This document shows positions 37,056 through 47,340 of a DNA stretch of 64,000 nucleotides, piece after piece. Every line of letters begins with the position of its first letter. The first letter of the stretch is position 1. The DNA comes from Salinivibrio kushneri (lineage in GTDB: Bacteria > Pseudomonadota > Gammaproteobacteria > Enterobacterales > Vibrionaceae), in assembly GCF_027286325.1 (NCBI RefSeq), contig NZ_CP114588.1:1302001-1366000 (forward strand), read 5' to 3'. The position numbers and the translations under genes are program-made. A model generated the notes under the pieces. The model was given only the letters and a program-made list of their open reading frames with translations. It made no database searches and was not told the DNA's origin.

Positions 37056-38849
37056 TTAGATGTGCTCCTGTGTGACAGAAGAGGAGGAAGCGCTAGCCTG
37101 TTGGCGCAGTTGATGATCCAGACACTGGCAATCGACACTGTATTTTTTCTTCCCGGTTTTTCCTATCCCGGGATTAAAGCTGTTGGTCGGGTCGAGCTGA
37201 TGGTAGAAATGGGCTAAATCCGGCTCGGCGGCATAGAGATGCCCGACATTATGCTCGGCAGGGTATTTGGCACCTCGCTCATTCAGCAACGCTAGCATCT
37301 TCGCCTTAATGGCCGACACGTCCGCACCTTTTCTCACCACATAGTCTTGATGGAAGACGTGGCAGAAAAAGTGCCCATAATAAAGCTTGGCCTCCATCTC
37401 TTGTTCTATCTCGACGGGTAAGTGTTCTTCCCACTCGGTCTCGTTGCGCTTAAGCGCAATATCTAACGCGAGAATGTCTTCCACATCTCGGCTGTGCATG
37501 GTTTGGTAACGAATTGCCGCACCGGCTGCCGCAAAACGGTGAAGCATGGCTTTTTTCGCTTCATCTTCACTACAGGCAAAATAATCACTGTCTGAGTGTT
37601 CGGCAAAAAAACGGCTTAGAAACGCCGAGGCTTCTTCTATCCCTTCATCTGAAGCTTTGAATATTAGGTGGTGCTCGAACCTATCGCGAAACGCGAGCAT
37701 GCGTTTGGGTAAGTGTTGGGGAAAAAGCTGACTGGCGTATTGCATCACTTTGTCTGGCAGTGCTTTTGGCAGTAACGGCACGTTGTCTAACCAGGCCGTG
37801 ATTTTTGCTTTCAAGGCAAACATTTTTGGGATTGAATCGGTGCCCAGACGACCAATCGCTAAAAACACATCTTTGCCGTACCGCTCGGCGATATCAAAGG
37901 CGTCACGGTGCATGTATTCCGCCACTTCAGGTAGCTGAGAAAGCTCGGTAAGCACACGACGACGCAATGTATTAAGTACGTCTGGGTTATTGGTGCCTAT
38001 GTAAAAGACTTGCTCGCGCTCAGGGATAGGGTAGGTATCAAGACGCACGGCAAATACCGCAAGTTTCCCCGCACAGCCGCTCACTTCGTGCAAGCGGTGT
38101 GTGTCGGCATTGTAACGCGCGGGGCTGTCAGCATCGACGTCACGTAAAATTTGCTCATAATCATCCGCAGAGGCTTTACGCTCATCATAGATGACATCAT
38201 CTGGCCGATACTCACCGTGTTCAACACGCGAGAGAATGGTTTCCGGGTCGTCACCTAGGGCAATGCCTAAATGATTCACAAGCGTCAGTTCACCCTCCTC
38301 ATTTAACTGTGCAAATAATGAATACTCGGTATAAGCTGGCCCACGCTTGACCAGCGCTCCTCCGGAATTGTTGGCCACACCACCGACAATCGATGCCCCA
38401 ATACAAGAAGAGCCAATCACCGAATGGGGGGCGCGATTGAGTGGCCTAAGTGTCTGTTCTAAATGATGTAGTGTGGTTCCTGGAAAGCTCAACACCTGTT
38501 TGCCATTATCAATCAGCTGCAAGCCGTCCAAGCGCGTGGTATTGATGATCACCACGTCGCGGTCATAGTCATCCCCCTTTGGTGTAGAGCCTTCGGTTAA
38601 GCCCGTATTCGCGGCTTGCATGATCATCACCACATCAGCGTCCACACAGGCTTTAAGTACTCGCCATTGCATCACTAAAGAGGTAGGGAAAATAACCGCC
38701 AACGCTGGACCGCCCCCAGAGCGAAAGCCAGTGCGATAATGCTGAGTTTGACTGGTTTCTGTTAATAAATTGCTTTCGCCTACGATGTCCGTCAAGGTCG
38801 AAATAAACGCTTGTTGCTGCGATGACGACAAACGTGATGGGGTGTTCAT
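37056..38849 (-). CDS. dld: D-lactate dehydrogenase, quinone-dependent
   Basis: A 597-residue membrane-associated flavoenzyme that oxidises D-lactate to pyruvate and passes electrons to quinone. The FAD-binding PCMH domain (about 45-260) contains ANTGLTEGSTP and SCIGASIVGGVANNSGGALV; the membrane-binding domain follows, with NVGHLYAAEPDL and NSFNPGIGKTGKKK at the end. About 25 residues longer than E. coli Dld, mostly at the C-terminus, which adds a Ser-rich tail. AAGGAACG precedes the ATG. Downstream of the lactate permease, so uptake and oxidation are together. Confidence 0.94.
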   Translation of the reverse strand: MNTPSRLSSSQQQAFISTLTDIVGESNLLTETSQTQHYRTGFRSGGGPALAVIFPTSLVMQWRVLKACVDADVVMIMQAANTGLTEGSTPKGDDYDRDVVIINTTRLDGLQLIDNGKQVLSFPGTTLHHLEQTLRPLNRAPHSVIGSSCIGASIVGGVANNSGGALVKRGPAYTEYSLFAQLNEEGELTLVNHLGIALGDDPETILSRVEHGEYRPDDVIYDERKASADDYEQILRDVDADSPARYNADTHRLHEVSGCAGKLAVFAVRLDTYPIPEREQVFYIGTNNPDVLNTLRRRVLTELSQLPEVAEYMHRDAFDIAERYGKDVFLAIGRLGTDSIPKMFALKAKITAWLDNVPLLPKALPDKVMQYASQLFPQHLPKRMLAFRDRFEHHLIFKASDEGIEEASAFLSRFFAEHSDSDYFACSEDEAKKAMLHRFAAAGAAIRYQTMHSRDVEDILALDIALKRNETEWEEHLPVEIEQEMEAKLYYGHFFCHVFHQDYVVRKGADVSAIKAKMLALLNERGAKYPAEHNVGHLYAAEPDLAHFYHQLDPTNSFNPGIGKTGKKKYSVDCQCLDHQLRQQASASSSSVTQEHI

Positions 38850-38919
38850 AAGCGTTCCTTTTCCTTTATGTTACGACAGAGGCGAGCGTCAGCCGGACTA
38901 ACCCGCTTGTGGTAAGAAA

Positions 38920-38939
38920 GGCCGAGTAATCACTCGGCC
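38920..38939 (-). terminator. Hairpin between lldP and dld
   Basis: An 8-bp stem GGCCGAGT/ACTCGGCC with a 4-nt loop; on the minus strand TTTCTT follows. A weak terminator that may reduce dld expression relative to lldP. Confidence 0.6.
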
Positions 38940-38953
38940 GTGTAATGATAAGA

Positions 38954-40645
38954 TTACGCCCCGGTAAGCACATCGGCAAACTGCAAAACATTGACTAAGA
39001 CAATGCCGATGACAGCGGCGGCAATCAGATAATAAATAGTCGGTAAGACGGTTTTCCGTAAGGTGACACCTTCACGGCCCAGCAAGCCAACCGTCGCTGA
39101 TGCGGCAACCACATTATGGATAGCGATCATGTTGCCGGCCGCAGCACCGACGGCCTGTAGGGCGATGACAACCACAGTAGAGGCACCTAGGGTTTGTGCC
39201 ACTTCAAATTGGAACTGGCTAAACATCATATTCGATACGGTGTTCGAACCGGCGATAAATGCGCCCAACGCCCCAATAGTGGCGCTCAGCGCTGGGAAGC
39301 CATTTCCTACTAAGTCGGCCGCGAAGCGTGCAGTCATGACCGGCATACTCACCAAGTCGGCACCATTAACGCCAGAGTTAATAAAGATTCGCACCATAGG
39401 GATGGTAAATACCAACACAAACCCAGCACCAATCAGTGTTTTACTCGATTCACGCGCAGCCGTTATCAGCGGCGACAATTGACGCGCCTGAAGCAACACG
39501 GCTAATAAAGCCACGAACGCAAGGATGCCGCCCGGTAGATAAAGTGGCTGAATGGCGGCGTTGACTCCTGTTTCACCAAACAATGAGGAAAAGCCAAGGC
39601 TGACATCGGTCAGCGCCGTTTTGACCGTCGGGCTAACACGGCTGATCACTAAGAAAACTGCCAATAACACATAGGGTGTCCAGGCCATGGCCATGCTCAT
39701 TGGCTTTTCTTGAACCTTAAGATCCATTTTCAGAGAGCCTAACCAATGGCTTGGCCATGTCGACTCATCATCAAAATCCCACTGTGTTTTCGGTACCAAA
39801 AAACCTTTACGTGCGGCTGTTGTGACCAATACGATACCGGCAAGGCCACCGAGTAATGAGGGAAATTCTGGTCCGAGTAACCAGCCGGTGAGAGCATAAG
39901 GAACGGTGAACGCTAAACCGGCAAAAATCGCAAATGGGGCAACTTCTAAGCCTTCTTTCCAGCTCTTATTTTTGCCGAAAAAGCGGGTTAACATCATTGC
40001 CATCAACAAAGGCATGAGGGTGCCGATCACCGCGTGAATAAACGATACTTGCGTGGTAATAGATTGTAGATAGGTGGCCCAATCACTGCCATTGGCGGTG
40101 AGTGTTTGCCCAATTGCATGGCTGTCTAACCCTTTGTTTACCCCCACGATAATAGGTGTACCAACCGCACCAAAGGAGACTGGCGTCGATTGGATCATCA
40201 TACCCACGACAACGGCGGCCAACGCGGGGAAGCCTATCGCGACCAATAACGGCGCAGCGATGGCGGCGGGCGTACCGAACCCTGACGCTCCCTCGATAAA
40301 CGAGCCAAAGCACCACGCAATAATGATGGCCTGAATACGTCTGTCATCAGAAATGGTGGTAAAGCCGTTACGTATCACGGTAATCGCGCCGGTGTGTTTT
40401 AAGGTGTTAAGCAAAAGGATGGCACCAAACACGATCCAAAGTACCGCGGCAGTAATGATTAACCCCTGTGCGATAGAGGCAGACACACGGGCTGCACTCA
40501 TCTGCCACTGGAATAGTGCGATCAAGACTGTCATTATAAAGGCGACGGGCATGGCTTTCTTAGCTGGCCAATTCAAGCCGACCAATAAGATAGCCGCCAC
40601 CACGATGGGTGAAAACGCGACGAGGGCGTATAGGGTATCTGTCAT
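38954..40645 (-). CDS. lldP: L-lactate permease family transporter
   Basis: A 563-residue inner-membrane protein with many hydrophobic segments, of the LctP family that imports D- and L-lactate (and glycolate) with protons. [18 protein letters not shown] and [18 protein letters not shown] are the two repeated re-entrant signatures. AAGGAACAC precedes the ATG. It is first in a lldP-dld pair and divergent from a LysR gene. Confidence 0.93.
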   Translation of the reverse strand: MTDTLYALVAFSPIVVAAILLVGLNWPAKKAMPVAFIMTVLIALFQWQMSAARVSASIAQGLIITAAVLWIVFGAILLLNTLKHTGAITVIRNGFTTISDDRRIQAIIIAWCFGSFIEGASGFGTPAAIAAPLLVAIGFPALAAVVVGMMIQSTPVSFGAVGTPIIVGVNKGLDSHAIGQTLTANGSDWATYLQSITTQVSFIHAVIGTLMPLLMAMMLTRFFGKNKSWKEGLEVAPFAIFAGLAFTVPYALTGWLLGPEFPSLLGGLAGIVLVTTAARKGFLVPKTQWDFDDESTWPSHWLGSLKMDLKVQEKPMSMAMAWTPYVLLAVFLVISRVSPTVKTALTDVSLGFSSLFGETGVNAAIQPLYLPGGILAFVALLAVLLQARQLSPLITAARESSKTLIGAGFVLVFTIPMVRIFINSGVNGADLVSMPVMTARFAADLVGNGFPALSATIGALGAFIAGSNTVSNMMFSQFQFEVAQTLGASTVVVIALQAVGAAAGNMIAIHNVVAASATVGLLGREGVTLRKTVLPTIYYLIAAAVIGIVLVNVLQFADVLTGA

Positions 40646-40782
40646 AAGTGTTCCTTATTAGGTATCTCTTCCGTTGAATCACGTTTAAATGTTCAGGTCA
40701 CCAATGTGTTGTTATTTTGCTGACAGCTCGGTGACATGATGTTAACTGTATGTGACATTACGCGTTTGCATTTTTCTGATAT

Positions 40783-40811
40783 ATGGAAATAATGAAAATA
40801 ATTACTTCCAT
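40783..40811. promoter_or_regulatory. Inverted repeat in the lldP/LysR divergent region
   Basis: ATGGAA and TTCCAT (40783-40788, 40806-40811) with further symmetric TAAT/ATTA inside. It ends 12 bases before the LysR start codon, as expected for a LysR-type self-binding site that also controls the divergent lldP. Confidence 0.5.
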
Positions 40812-40823
40812 AAATGACATAAT

Positions 40824-41726
40824 ATGCCGAAGACAGATGATCTCGTTCTCTTTGCTCAAGTCGCCGAATTAGGCTCTTTTAGCAAGGTAGCGGAAATAAA
40901 TTCCCTGACAAATTCCGTAGTTAGCAAGCGGATTAAAAAGCTCGAAGAAGGGTTGGGCGTGCAGCTTTTGTATCGCACCACGCGCAAGCTGACACTTACC
41001 GATGCCGGACGTACCTTGTATCAAGGTGCAAAAAATGTGAAGCAGGCCGCTGATGAAGCGTTTGATGCGGTAGCAGGGCTTGGCGAAGCTATTACGGGAC
41101 AAATCAAAATATCGGTCCCGACGATTTCTGGCGAGTTATTGTTAGCTGAAGCGGTGGCGGCGTTTTGTGGGCAATATCCGGGCCTTAACATTGATATGTC
41201 GCTGGATAACCGCTTTGTCGATTTAATTGATGAGGGGTTTGATCTGGTTATCCGTACTGGTTATCTCGAGGACTCTAGCTTGATTGCTCGCCATATTATC
41301 GATTCTCAATGGGTGGTGTGTGCGGCGCCGAGCTATATTGCGCGTCATGGCCGCCCGCAACATCCTATTGAATTAAAACAGCATAATTGCTTGCAATATG
41401 CTTACCAAACCACGGGAGCCAGTGACTGGGAGTTTAAAGGTGAGCATAAAAACCAAGTCATTAAAGTGGCCGGTAACTTTTCGACCGACAACCCCATCGC
41501 TTTGCGGCAAGGAGCGCTAAGTGGCCATGGCATCGCGTATGTACCGCGGTGTTTGGTGTATGACGACTTGATGCAAGGCGTATTGGTTGATCTTTTCCCT
41601 GACCAAGTGGGCAAAAAACTCGGGATTTATGCAGTGTATCCATTCACTCGCCAGCCGCCTAAAAAAGTACGTTTGCTGATAGAGCACATCCGCAACAAAT
41701 ACCTTGCGATTCAGCATTGCTTTTAG
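40824..41726 (+). CDS. LysR-family transcriptional regulator
   Basis: A 300-residue LysR-type regulator: N-terminal helix-turn-helix (about 1-60; LGSFSKVAEINSLTNSVVSKRIKKLE) then a periplasmic-binding-like effector domain. The sequence belongs to the large subgroup that includes many vibrio regulators of unknown effector. Its divergence from lldP-dld suggests it controls lactate use, replacing the GntR-type LldR of E. coli. No clear ribosome site lies before the ATG. Confidence 0.88.
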   Translation: MPKTDDLVLFAQVAELGSFSKVAEINSLTNSVVSKRIKKLEEGLGVQLLYRTTRKLTLTDAGRTLYQGAKNVKQAADEAFDAVAGLGEAITGQIKISVPTISGELLLAEAVAAFCGQYPGLNIDMSLDNRFVDLIDEGFDLVIRTGYLEDSSLIARHIIDSQWVVCAAPSYIARHGRPQHPIELKQHNCLQYAYQTTGASDWEFKGEHKNQVIKVAGNFSTDNPIALRQGALSGHGIAYVPRCLVYDDLMQGVLVDLFPDQVGKKLGIYAVYPFTRQPPKKVRLLIEHIRNKYLAIQHCF

Positions 41727-41739
41727 GAAGCACCCGTCG

Positions 41740-41760
41740 TGGGCTCATATATTGAGCCCA
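41740..41760. terminator. Symmetric hairpin between converging genes
   Basis: An 8-bp stem TGGGCTCA/TGAGCCCA with a 5-nt loop between the LysR and HDOD genes. No T run on either strand, so termination is uncertain. Confidence 0.4.
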
Positions 41761-41778
41761 TGCGATGGATGATAGACG

Positions 41779-42603
41779 CTATTTAAGCATTTTTGCCATT
41801 TCACGCCCTGAGCCAATGACATCGTCGATATTAGCGACCACGGTTTTAGGCAAACCGAGAATGTTGTATTCGAGCTGCTGATCGAGCCAATCGAGCTTAG
41901 AGTCGGTGGTGACAAACTCGCCCCAAGCGGCGTCAATTTTGTTGGCTAAGCGGAGTATGCCCGCCAATGGCGAAAACTGCTCATCGTGTACGGGCGAAAA
42001 CTGATAACGAATTGCATCGCTTAAGCGCTGGGGAAAGTTCCAAGTTTGTGCGAGCTCGCCACCTAACTCGGCACTGGTGATCCCCAATATAAGCTGTTGT
42101 GCTTCTTGCTTGGGCTTACCCGCTTCCATATGCAGATTAATACGGTCCAACTTGTCATAGGCGGTGGTCATGATCAGCAGCTCACCGAGGTTGTGAAGCA
42201 TACCCGCGGTAAATGCTTCGTTACCGTCCATTCTTAAAGCGTTTGCCAAGGCTTTACTCAAGGTTGCAATTTCGAAAGTGTGTTGCCAAAACGCATCCAT
42301 ATCGACTTCTTCATCAACATCAAAGGCACTCATCAACGCACTTGACACCACTAGGGTTCGAACTGGGCCCAAGCCCAGCCGAATGACCGCTTCGTTGACA
42401 GAGCCCACGTTTCGGGCGCGGCCAAAATAGGCTGAATTAGACAAACGAAGCACACGCGCAGAGATGACTTGGTCGTAGGCGATTTTTTCAGCGATTTGAT
42501 TAAGCTCAGCGTCATGGCTGTTGACCAACTCAATCAACTCTTGCACGACTTTGGGGATTTTCGGGAGACGATCGATAAGCTCGACCAAGCTATTGGATTC
42601 CAT
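41779..42603 (-). CDS. HDOD domain protein
   Basis: A 274-residue protein filled by a single HDOD domain (about 15-215), with the LSNSAYFGRARNVGSVNEAVIRLG signature and GMLHNLGELL. HDOD domains resemble HD phosphohydrolases but lack the metal site and act as signalling or scaffold modules, often around chemotaxis, cyclic-di-GMP or stress responses. No output domain is fused to it. The ATG follows GGAAGTT. Downstream of the DUF3581 gene on the same strand, with a hairpin between. Confidence 0.88.
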   Translation of the reverse strand: MESNSLVELIDRLPKIPKVVQELIELVNSHDAELNQIAEKIAYDQVISARVLRLSNSAYFGRARNVGSVNEAVIRLGLGPVRTLVVSSALMSAFDVDEEVDMDAFWQHTFEIATLSKALANALRMDGNEAFTAGMLHNLGELLIMTTAYDKLDRINLHMEAGKPKQEAQQLILGITSAELGGELAQTWNFPQRLSDAIRYQFSPVHDEQFSPLAGILRLANKIDAAWGEFVTTDSKLDWLDQQLEYNILGLPKTVVANIDDVIGSGREMAKMLK

Positions 42604-42620
42604 AACAACTTCCTTCGGCG

Positions 42621-42652
42621 TTGGCTCTGATTTAACTATAGATCAGAGCCAA
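42621..42652 (-). other. Intercistronic hairpin between DUF3581 and HDOD genes
   Basis: An 11-bp perfect stem TTGGCTCTGAT/ATCAGAGCCAA with a 10-nt loop, about 18 bases before the HDOD start codon and near its ribosome site. No T run follows, so it may affect RNA stability or translation rather than end transcription. Confidence 0.55.
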
Positions 42653-42670
42653 AGGCTTCAGGGAAGAAAA

Positions 42671-43390
42671 TTACTCCGAGGCGGTCGTGGCGCAGTAAGC
42701 CTGTTTTCTGGCATTAAAACGCTCCACCAGGTTTTGAATGGCCTCTTCGCAGTAGGGGCGCAGCCCACTGGCAACCATGGTTTTGCATCCGTGTCCCACA
42801 CGCCGCCCATCGACGATAAAATCAAAAGCAAGATCGACTTTTCCGCGTTTGCCGCTCACTTGCATCACCGAATCCGATAAAGCGACATCGGCAGAGTCTA
42901 TTGATAGATCATCAAACGCCAAGCTCATTTTCTCGTACATGACGAGTGGACGTTCAGTGTTGATCATCATTTGTTGCTCCCGCATTAGCGGCACCATGAT
43001 ATGCGGGAAGTTCTTACCGGAAAATTGCACGTAGTGCTCGGCGATCTCTGTTGCTAATGCTTTATCGTGGCGTGTCTGTCCATGGCGCGTCATGGTGAGA
43101 TAAAGCTTTTGATTATCGTCGATGACGGTAACGCCTTCGTCTGTTTCGACAATCGACAAGGGCGTATTAGCACTGATCATCCCATTGAACTGAATCTCGA
43201 TTTGCTCGCTGATCCCTGTTTTGGCCAATAAGATAGAAAGCAGCAAATCCCCAGGCACACAGAATCGTGAAGCGTCTGTATCATGAATCGGGTTAAAGTC
43301 GCCAGCGATACGTTTAGCAAAGTCACTTGCTTGCTGGCGAGTAAAAATCAGTTTGCCATCTTGCTCGGTGTAATAATGTTCTAATTTCAT
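42671..43390 (-). CDS. DUF3581 family protein
   Basis: A 239-residue protein typical of marine gammaproteobacteria, with the family features FTRQQASDFAKRIAGDFNPIHD near the start and RFCVPGDLLLSILL. The GDFNPIHD run resembles the hydratase motif of the MaoC/hotdog fold, so a hotdog-like enzyme is possible; function is unproven. The ATG at 43390 is the family start; 26 in-frame codons upstream lack similarity. Cytosolic, no signal or membrane segments. Confidence 0.85.
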   Translation of the reverse strand: MKLEHYYTEQDGKLIFTRQQASDFAKRIAGDFNPIHDTDASRFCVPGDLLLSILLAKTGISEQIEIQFNGMISANTPLSIVETDEGVTVIDDNQKLYLTMTRHGQTRHDKALATEIAEHYVQFSGKNFPHIMVPLMREQQMMINTERPLVMYEKMSLAFDDLSIDSADVALSDSVMQVSGKRGKVDLAFDFIVDGRRVGHGCKTMVASGLRPYCEEAIQNLVERFNARKQAYCATTASE

Positions 43391-43579
43391 AATGGGTAAC
43401 AGATGCGAGAAATAAGCAGACATTGTAACCCAAGCGAAGCGCGGCATTGGTCTAGCCAGTCGTTGCATTATCTTTTTGTGATTAGAGTCAACGACTAAGG
43501 TCTAAACCCTTACTACTTCAATGGTAAGCGTGAGAGTGTTATAAAGTAAATAAACAGGTCACTTGTATAGGAACGGCGT

Positions 43580-44296
43580 ATGGGATTCCCTTATCGACAC
43601 ATCGTAGTTTTGACAGGCGCGGGAATATCTGCAGAGTCAGGGATTAGAACCTTCCGAGATCAAGATGGCCTTTGGGAAGAGCATCATATTGAAGACGTTG
43701 CAACGCCTGAGGGCTTTGAGAGAAACCCGACCCTTGTTCAGCAGTTCTATAATGATCGTCGGCGCCAATTACAAGGAGAAATCACCCCCAATCCGGCCCA
43801 TGAGGCACTGGCACGCCTAGAGCAGGAAACCGAGGCCACTGTGCTCATTGTGACCCAGAATATTGATAATCTTCACGAGCGCGCCGGCACGCACAATATC
43901 ATTCATATGCACGGTGAGCTGTTAAAGGCGCGTTGTAGCCACTCGCAGCAAACCATCGATTGGACCGGTGATATCCAGGAGTCCGATCACTGCCATTGTT
44001 GTCAGATGCCCGCGCCCTTAAGGCCACACGTGGTGTGGTTCGGGGAGATGCCACTGGGGATGGGAAAAATTCATGATGCACTTAATCAAGCGGATCTGTT
44101 TGTTTCTATTGGCACCTCTGGGGCGGTGTATCCCGCGGCGGGGTTTGTGCACGAAGCAGCAATGCATGGTGCGCATACCATTGAAATAAATTTGGAGCCC
44201 AGCGCGGTGGAAAGTGAGTTCAATGAGCGGCGTTACGGGAAGGCAAGCACGCTCGTGCCGAAGCTGGTGGAGGAAATTCTGGCACTGGAGCAGTAA
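43580..44296 (+). CDS. cobB: NAD-dependent protein deacylase, sirtuin
   Basis: A 238-residue Sir2-family enzyme that removes acetyl and succinyl groups from lysines using NAD+. [15 protein letters not shown] binds [15 protein letters not shown] and HMHGEL supply catalytic residues, and the FYNDRRRQL segment has the Tyr and Arg that let class III sirtuins accept succinyl-lysine. The zinc region (RCSHSQ to HCHCC) matches E. coli CobB. CobB controls acetyl-CoA synthetase and other enzymes. The ATG follows GGAACG. Confidence 0.94.
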   Translation: MGFPYRHIVVLTGAGISAESGIRTFRDQDGLWEEHHIEDVATPEGFERNPTLVQQFYNDRRRQLQGEITPNPAHEALARLEQETEATVLIVTQNIDNLHERAGTHNIIHMHGELLKARCSHSQQTIDWTGDIQESDHCHCCQMPAPLRPHVVWFGEMPLGMGKIHDALNQADLFVSIGTSGAVYPAAGFVHEAAMHGAHTIEINLEPSAVESEFNERRYGKASTLVPKLVEEILALEQ

Positions 44297-44314
44297 CGCA
44301 AGAGGGTACAGATA

Positions 44315-44345
44315 GAAAAAAGGGCTGCTGGTGGAATAGCAGCCC
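44315..44345 (-). terminator. Intrinsic terminator of potABC
   Basis: An 8-bp stem GGGCTGCT/AGCAGCCC; on the minus strand six U follow. It sits 12 bases after potC, before cobB on the other strand. Confidence 0.9.
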
Positions 44346-44356
44346 TCGCGCAAGGG

Positions 44357-45127
44357 TTATTTTAACCTGTCTTTCGCGAGCCATTGCGAGCACATGACTA
44401 ACACTAACGACACCAATAACATGATAGTGGCAAGTGCATTCACTTCGGGTGATACGCCCACTTTAACCATCGAATAAATCTTTAAGGGCAAAATTTCATA
44501 GCTTGGCCCGGTAACAAATGAGCTAACGATAACGTCGTCCAGCGAAAGGGTAAAACTTAGTAGCCAACCTGCACCGACCGCCGGTGCCGCCAGTGGCAAA
44601 ATAATCTTGCTGAGGATCACCCATTCGCTCGCGCCTAAATCACGTGCCGCTTCAAGCATTTTAACGTCAAAACCATTTAAGCGGCTGTATACCGTGACGA
44701 CCACGAATGGTAGGCAGAAGGTGATATGAGAAAGCAGTAGGGTTAAAAAGCCCAGTTGCGCACCCATCAAAACAAATAGTGCCAATAACGAAATCGCCAT
44801 CACAATATCCGGGGACATCATCACCACAAAGAGCATGCCATTGACAAACTGTTTACCACGAAAGCGGTAGCGAAAAAGGGCAACAGCGGTCAAGCTACCA
44901 ATTATAGCGGCAGCGCTGGCAGAAAAAACCGCAATGGTTAATGAGTTCCCCGCTGCTTGCATCAGGCTATGATTATTGACCAGCTGCCCATACCACTCCA
45001 ACGTGAAGCCTTTCCAACTCATGCCAAATTTGCTGGCATTGAACGAGTTAACGATCAACACCAGAATTGGGATGTAAAGGAAGGCGTAAACCAAGGAGAG
45101 AAAACTGTTCCTAAACCACCGGATCAT
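44357..45127 (-). CDS. potC: Spermidine/putrescine ABC permease PotC
   Basis: A 256-residue inner-membrane subunit with six hydrophobic segments and the [26 protein letters not shown] coupling loop that contacts the ATPase. The ATG at 45127 overlaps the potB stop by four bases, and is preferred over a start nine codons earlier. With PotA and PotB it forms the polyamine import channel. A terminator follows directly; potD, normally next, is missing. Confidence 0.93.
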   Translation of the reverse strand: MIRWFRNSFLSLVYAFLYIPILVLIVNSFNASKFGMSWKGFTLEWYGQLVNNHSLMQAAGNSLTIAVFSASAAAIIGSLTAVALFRYRFRGKQFVNGMLFVVMMSPDIVMAISLLALFVLMGAQLGFLTLLLSHITFCLPFVVVTVYSRLNGFDVKMLEAARDLGASEWVILSKIILPLAAPAVGAGWLLSFTLSLDDVIVSSFVTGPSYEILPLKIYSMVKVGVSPEVNALATIMLLVSLVLVMCSQWLAKDRLK

Positions 45128-45978
45128 GATAAGGCCTCCTTGCGATTCATCCACTTACCCACACGCCAATACGCAAACAGTAACAGCCCCATTAACACCG
45201 TCAGAGAAATACTGGCCGCTGAGCCAAATGGCCAATCGCGAACGTTCAAAATCTGACTTTTAATCACATTACCAATCAGTAAGTTTTTTGCTCCCCCGAG
45301 TAAATCCGAGACGTAGAACATACCTAGGGCGGGAAGAATCACTAGCAAACTGCCGGCAATAATACCGGGTGTGGTCAGCGGCAGGATCACACGCAAAAAG
45401 CATTGGAGTTTGTTGGCGCCTAAATCACGCGCTGCTTCCAGGTAGCTACGGTCCAATTTCTCAATGCTTGAATAGAGCGGCAGAATCATAAACGGCAGCA
45501 AAATATAGACAAGACCCACCATCACCGCATATTCGGTATACATAATACGAACGGGGCGTTCTATTAAACCAAGCCACATCATACTTTCATTGAGTAGCCC
45601 ACGGGTACCAAGAAATATTTTTAGCCCGTAAGTACGGATCAAGGAGTTAGTCCAAAACGGGACAATCACTAAAAACAGCATCAAAGGGCGTGTGTTTTTA
45701 GGCATTTTGGCAATGATAAACGCGAATGGATAGCCGATCAGTAGGCAGATCAGTGTCGCCAAAGCCGCCATATAGAAAGAGTGCCAGACTACTTTCGCAT
45801 AAAGAGGATCGAGAAGTTTCGCATAATTGCTCAGCGTAAAGGTCATCTCGATAAGATCAGCGTCATCGCGGGTTAAAAAGCTGGTCGCGATAATCATTAA
45901 GTTGGGTAAAAAAACAAAGATCAGCAACCAACCTACGACCAACCCCACGATGGCGGTTTGCAGATTAAGCTTTTTCAT
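45124..45978 (-). CDS. potB: Spermidine/putrescine ABC permease PotB
   Basis: A 284-residue permease closely resembling E. coli Pot[21 protein letters not shown] near the start, [17 protein letters not shown], then the [12 protein letters not shown] coupling loop and [14 protein letters not shown]. It has six membrane segments. Overlaps potA by 14 bases and potC by four. Confidence 0.95.
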   Translation of the reverse strand: MKKLNLQTAIVGLVVGWLLIFVFLPNLMIIATSFLTRDDADLIEMTFTLSNYAKLLDPLYAKVVWHSFYMAALATLICLLIGYPFAFIIAKMPKNTRPLMLFLVIVPFWTNSLIRTYGLKIFLGTRGLLNESMMWLGLIERPVRIMYTEYAVMVGLVYILLPFMILPLYSSIEKLDRSYLEAARDLGANKLQCFLRVILPLTTPGIIAGSLLVILPALGMFYVSDLLGGAKNLLIGNVIKSQILNVRDWPFGSAASISLTVLMGLLLFAYWRVGKWMNRKEALS

Positions 45979-47080
45979 CGGCCAGCACCACCTCCCAGCT
46001 TTCTACCCAAGTCAGAGCTACCTTCTGGTCGATGGAGTGATCGACGTCTGGGTCATCTTCATTGAAGAACTCACTCACCATCACGGTTTGCCCTGATGGC
46101 AACTCGAGCACCGAGTCGAGGGTCATACCTTTGTAATTTCGCTCGCGTACGTAGCCGACAATACCGTTGGGCTTGGCATTACCATGAATTTCTTCCAAGC
46201 GGATGTCTTCAGGGCGAAGCAATACCTTGATAGCGTCACCCGGATGCACATCGAGCTTGCAATACACTTCACACTCACGAGATTCAACCCGGGCCCAAAT
46301 ACGCTTGTCATCGATGCGTTTAATCACACTGGCATCAAACACATTGATTTCGCCAATAAAGCGCGCCACGAATAAGTTCTTGGGCTCTTCATATATCTCA
46401 CGTGGTGAGCCGTCTTGCTCGATTTCGCCATCACGCATAACGATAATACGATCTGACATCGAGAGGGCTTCTTCTTGATCGTGGGTAACGAAGATAAAAG
46501 TAATCCCCAGTTTGCGTTGCAGCTGTTTCAGCTCCATCTGCATTTGTTTACGCAGTTTGTAATCGAGTGCAGAGAGGGATTCATCCAGCAAGAGCACGCT
46601 AGGTTTATTCACCACGGCGCGTGCAATCGCGATACGTTGCTGCTGTCCGCCAGACAATTGATGAGGTTTACGAGAGGCGTAATGGTCAAGCTGTACCATT
46701 CGCAGCGCTTCCATCACCCGAGGTTCAATATGGTGATGATTCACGCCCTGCATGCGCAGGCCAAATGCGACGTTTTCAAACACTGTCATATGTGGGAAAA
46801 GCGCATAGCTTTGAAAGACAGTATTTACATTGCGTTTTTCTGCTGGGAGGGTCGTGACATCTTTGCCATCAATAACGACAGCACCACTGTCGGCATCTTC
46901 CAGCCCCGCAATCAAACGCAGTACGGTTGTTTTACCACAGCCTGAAGGGCCAAGGATCGTTAGGAATTCTCCGTTATTGACCGTTAGGTTGAAACGGGAG
47001 ATGATTTCTTTGCCGTCGAAACTTTTGGTTAGTGACGCGAGCTCGACAACCGGTTTGTGAGATACATTTGCGTGCTTCAA
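45965..47080 (-). CDS. potA: Spermidine/putrescine ABC ATPase PotA
   Basis: A 371-residue ATPase: Walker [10 protein letters not shown]-loop [12 protein letters not shown], signature [14 protein letters not shown], Walker [13 protein letters not shown], His-loop FVTHDQEEA, then the C-terminal TOBE domain that binds regulators in this family. First gene of potABC. About 260 bases upstream are without a gene up to the next divergent gene and contain nothing I can name beyond AT-rich sequence. Confidence 0.94.
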   Translation of the reverse strand: MKHANVSHKPVVELASLTKSFDGKEIISRFNLTVNNGEFLTILGPSGCGKTTVLRLIAGLEDADSGAVVIDGKDVTTLPAEKRNVNTVFQSYALFPHMTVFENVAFGLRMQGVNHHHIEPRVMEALRMVQLDHYASRKPHQLSGGQQQRIAIARAVVNKPSVLLLDESLSALDYKLRKQMQMELKQLQRKLGITFIFVTHDQEEALSMSDRIIVMRDGEIEQDGSPREIYEEPKNLFVARFIGEINVFDASVIKRIDDKRIWARVESRECEVYCKLDVHPGDAIKVLLRPEDIRLEEIHGNAKPNGIVGYVRERNYKGMTLDSVLELPSGQTVMVSEFFNEDDPDVDHSIDQKVALTWVESWEVVLADEKA

Positions 47081-47340
47081 TGGTTCGTTCTCTCTCTACC
47101 TGGCAAATTGTCTTGTACATTCGTACCCATAAAACAGACGGCGCATAATAGACGCGTGTCAGTCGAAGTTAAAGCAGTTTTTCTCTCGTTTTGGTACTTG
47201 GGTGTCTGTTGTTCCAGCCTAAACCAGACCAGTGTCTACGCAAAGGCGTTCGGGTTATTTTTCCTTATTTGTCAGAATGATTTTTGGCTATGGGTTACAG
47301 TCAGATATACTGGGTGCATTAGTCATGATAGATAACGATT

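Noticed and set aside
46475-46945. A 156-codon frame opposite potA
   Set aside because: It is antisense to conserved ATPase motifs and has no ribosome site or family resemblance; a mirror of potA codon usage.
47057-47335. 92-codon plus-strand frame between potA and the membrane-protein gene
   Set aside because: Begins antisense in potA, contains atypical Cys/Phe-rich sequence and no ribosome site; likely non-coding.
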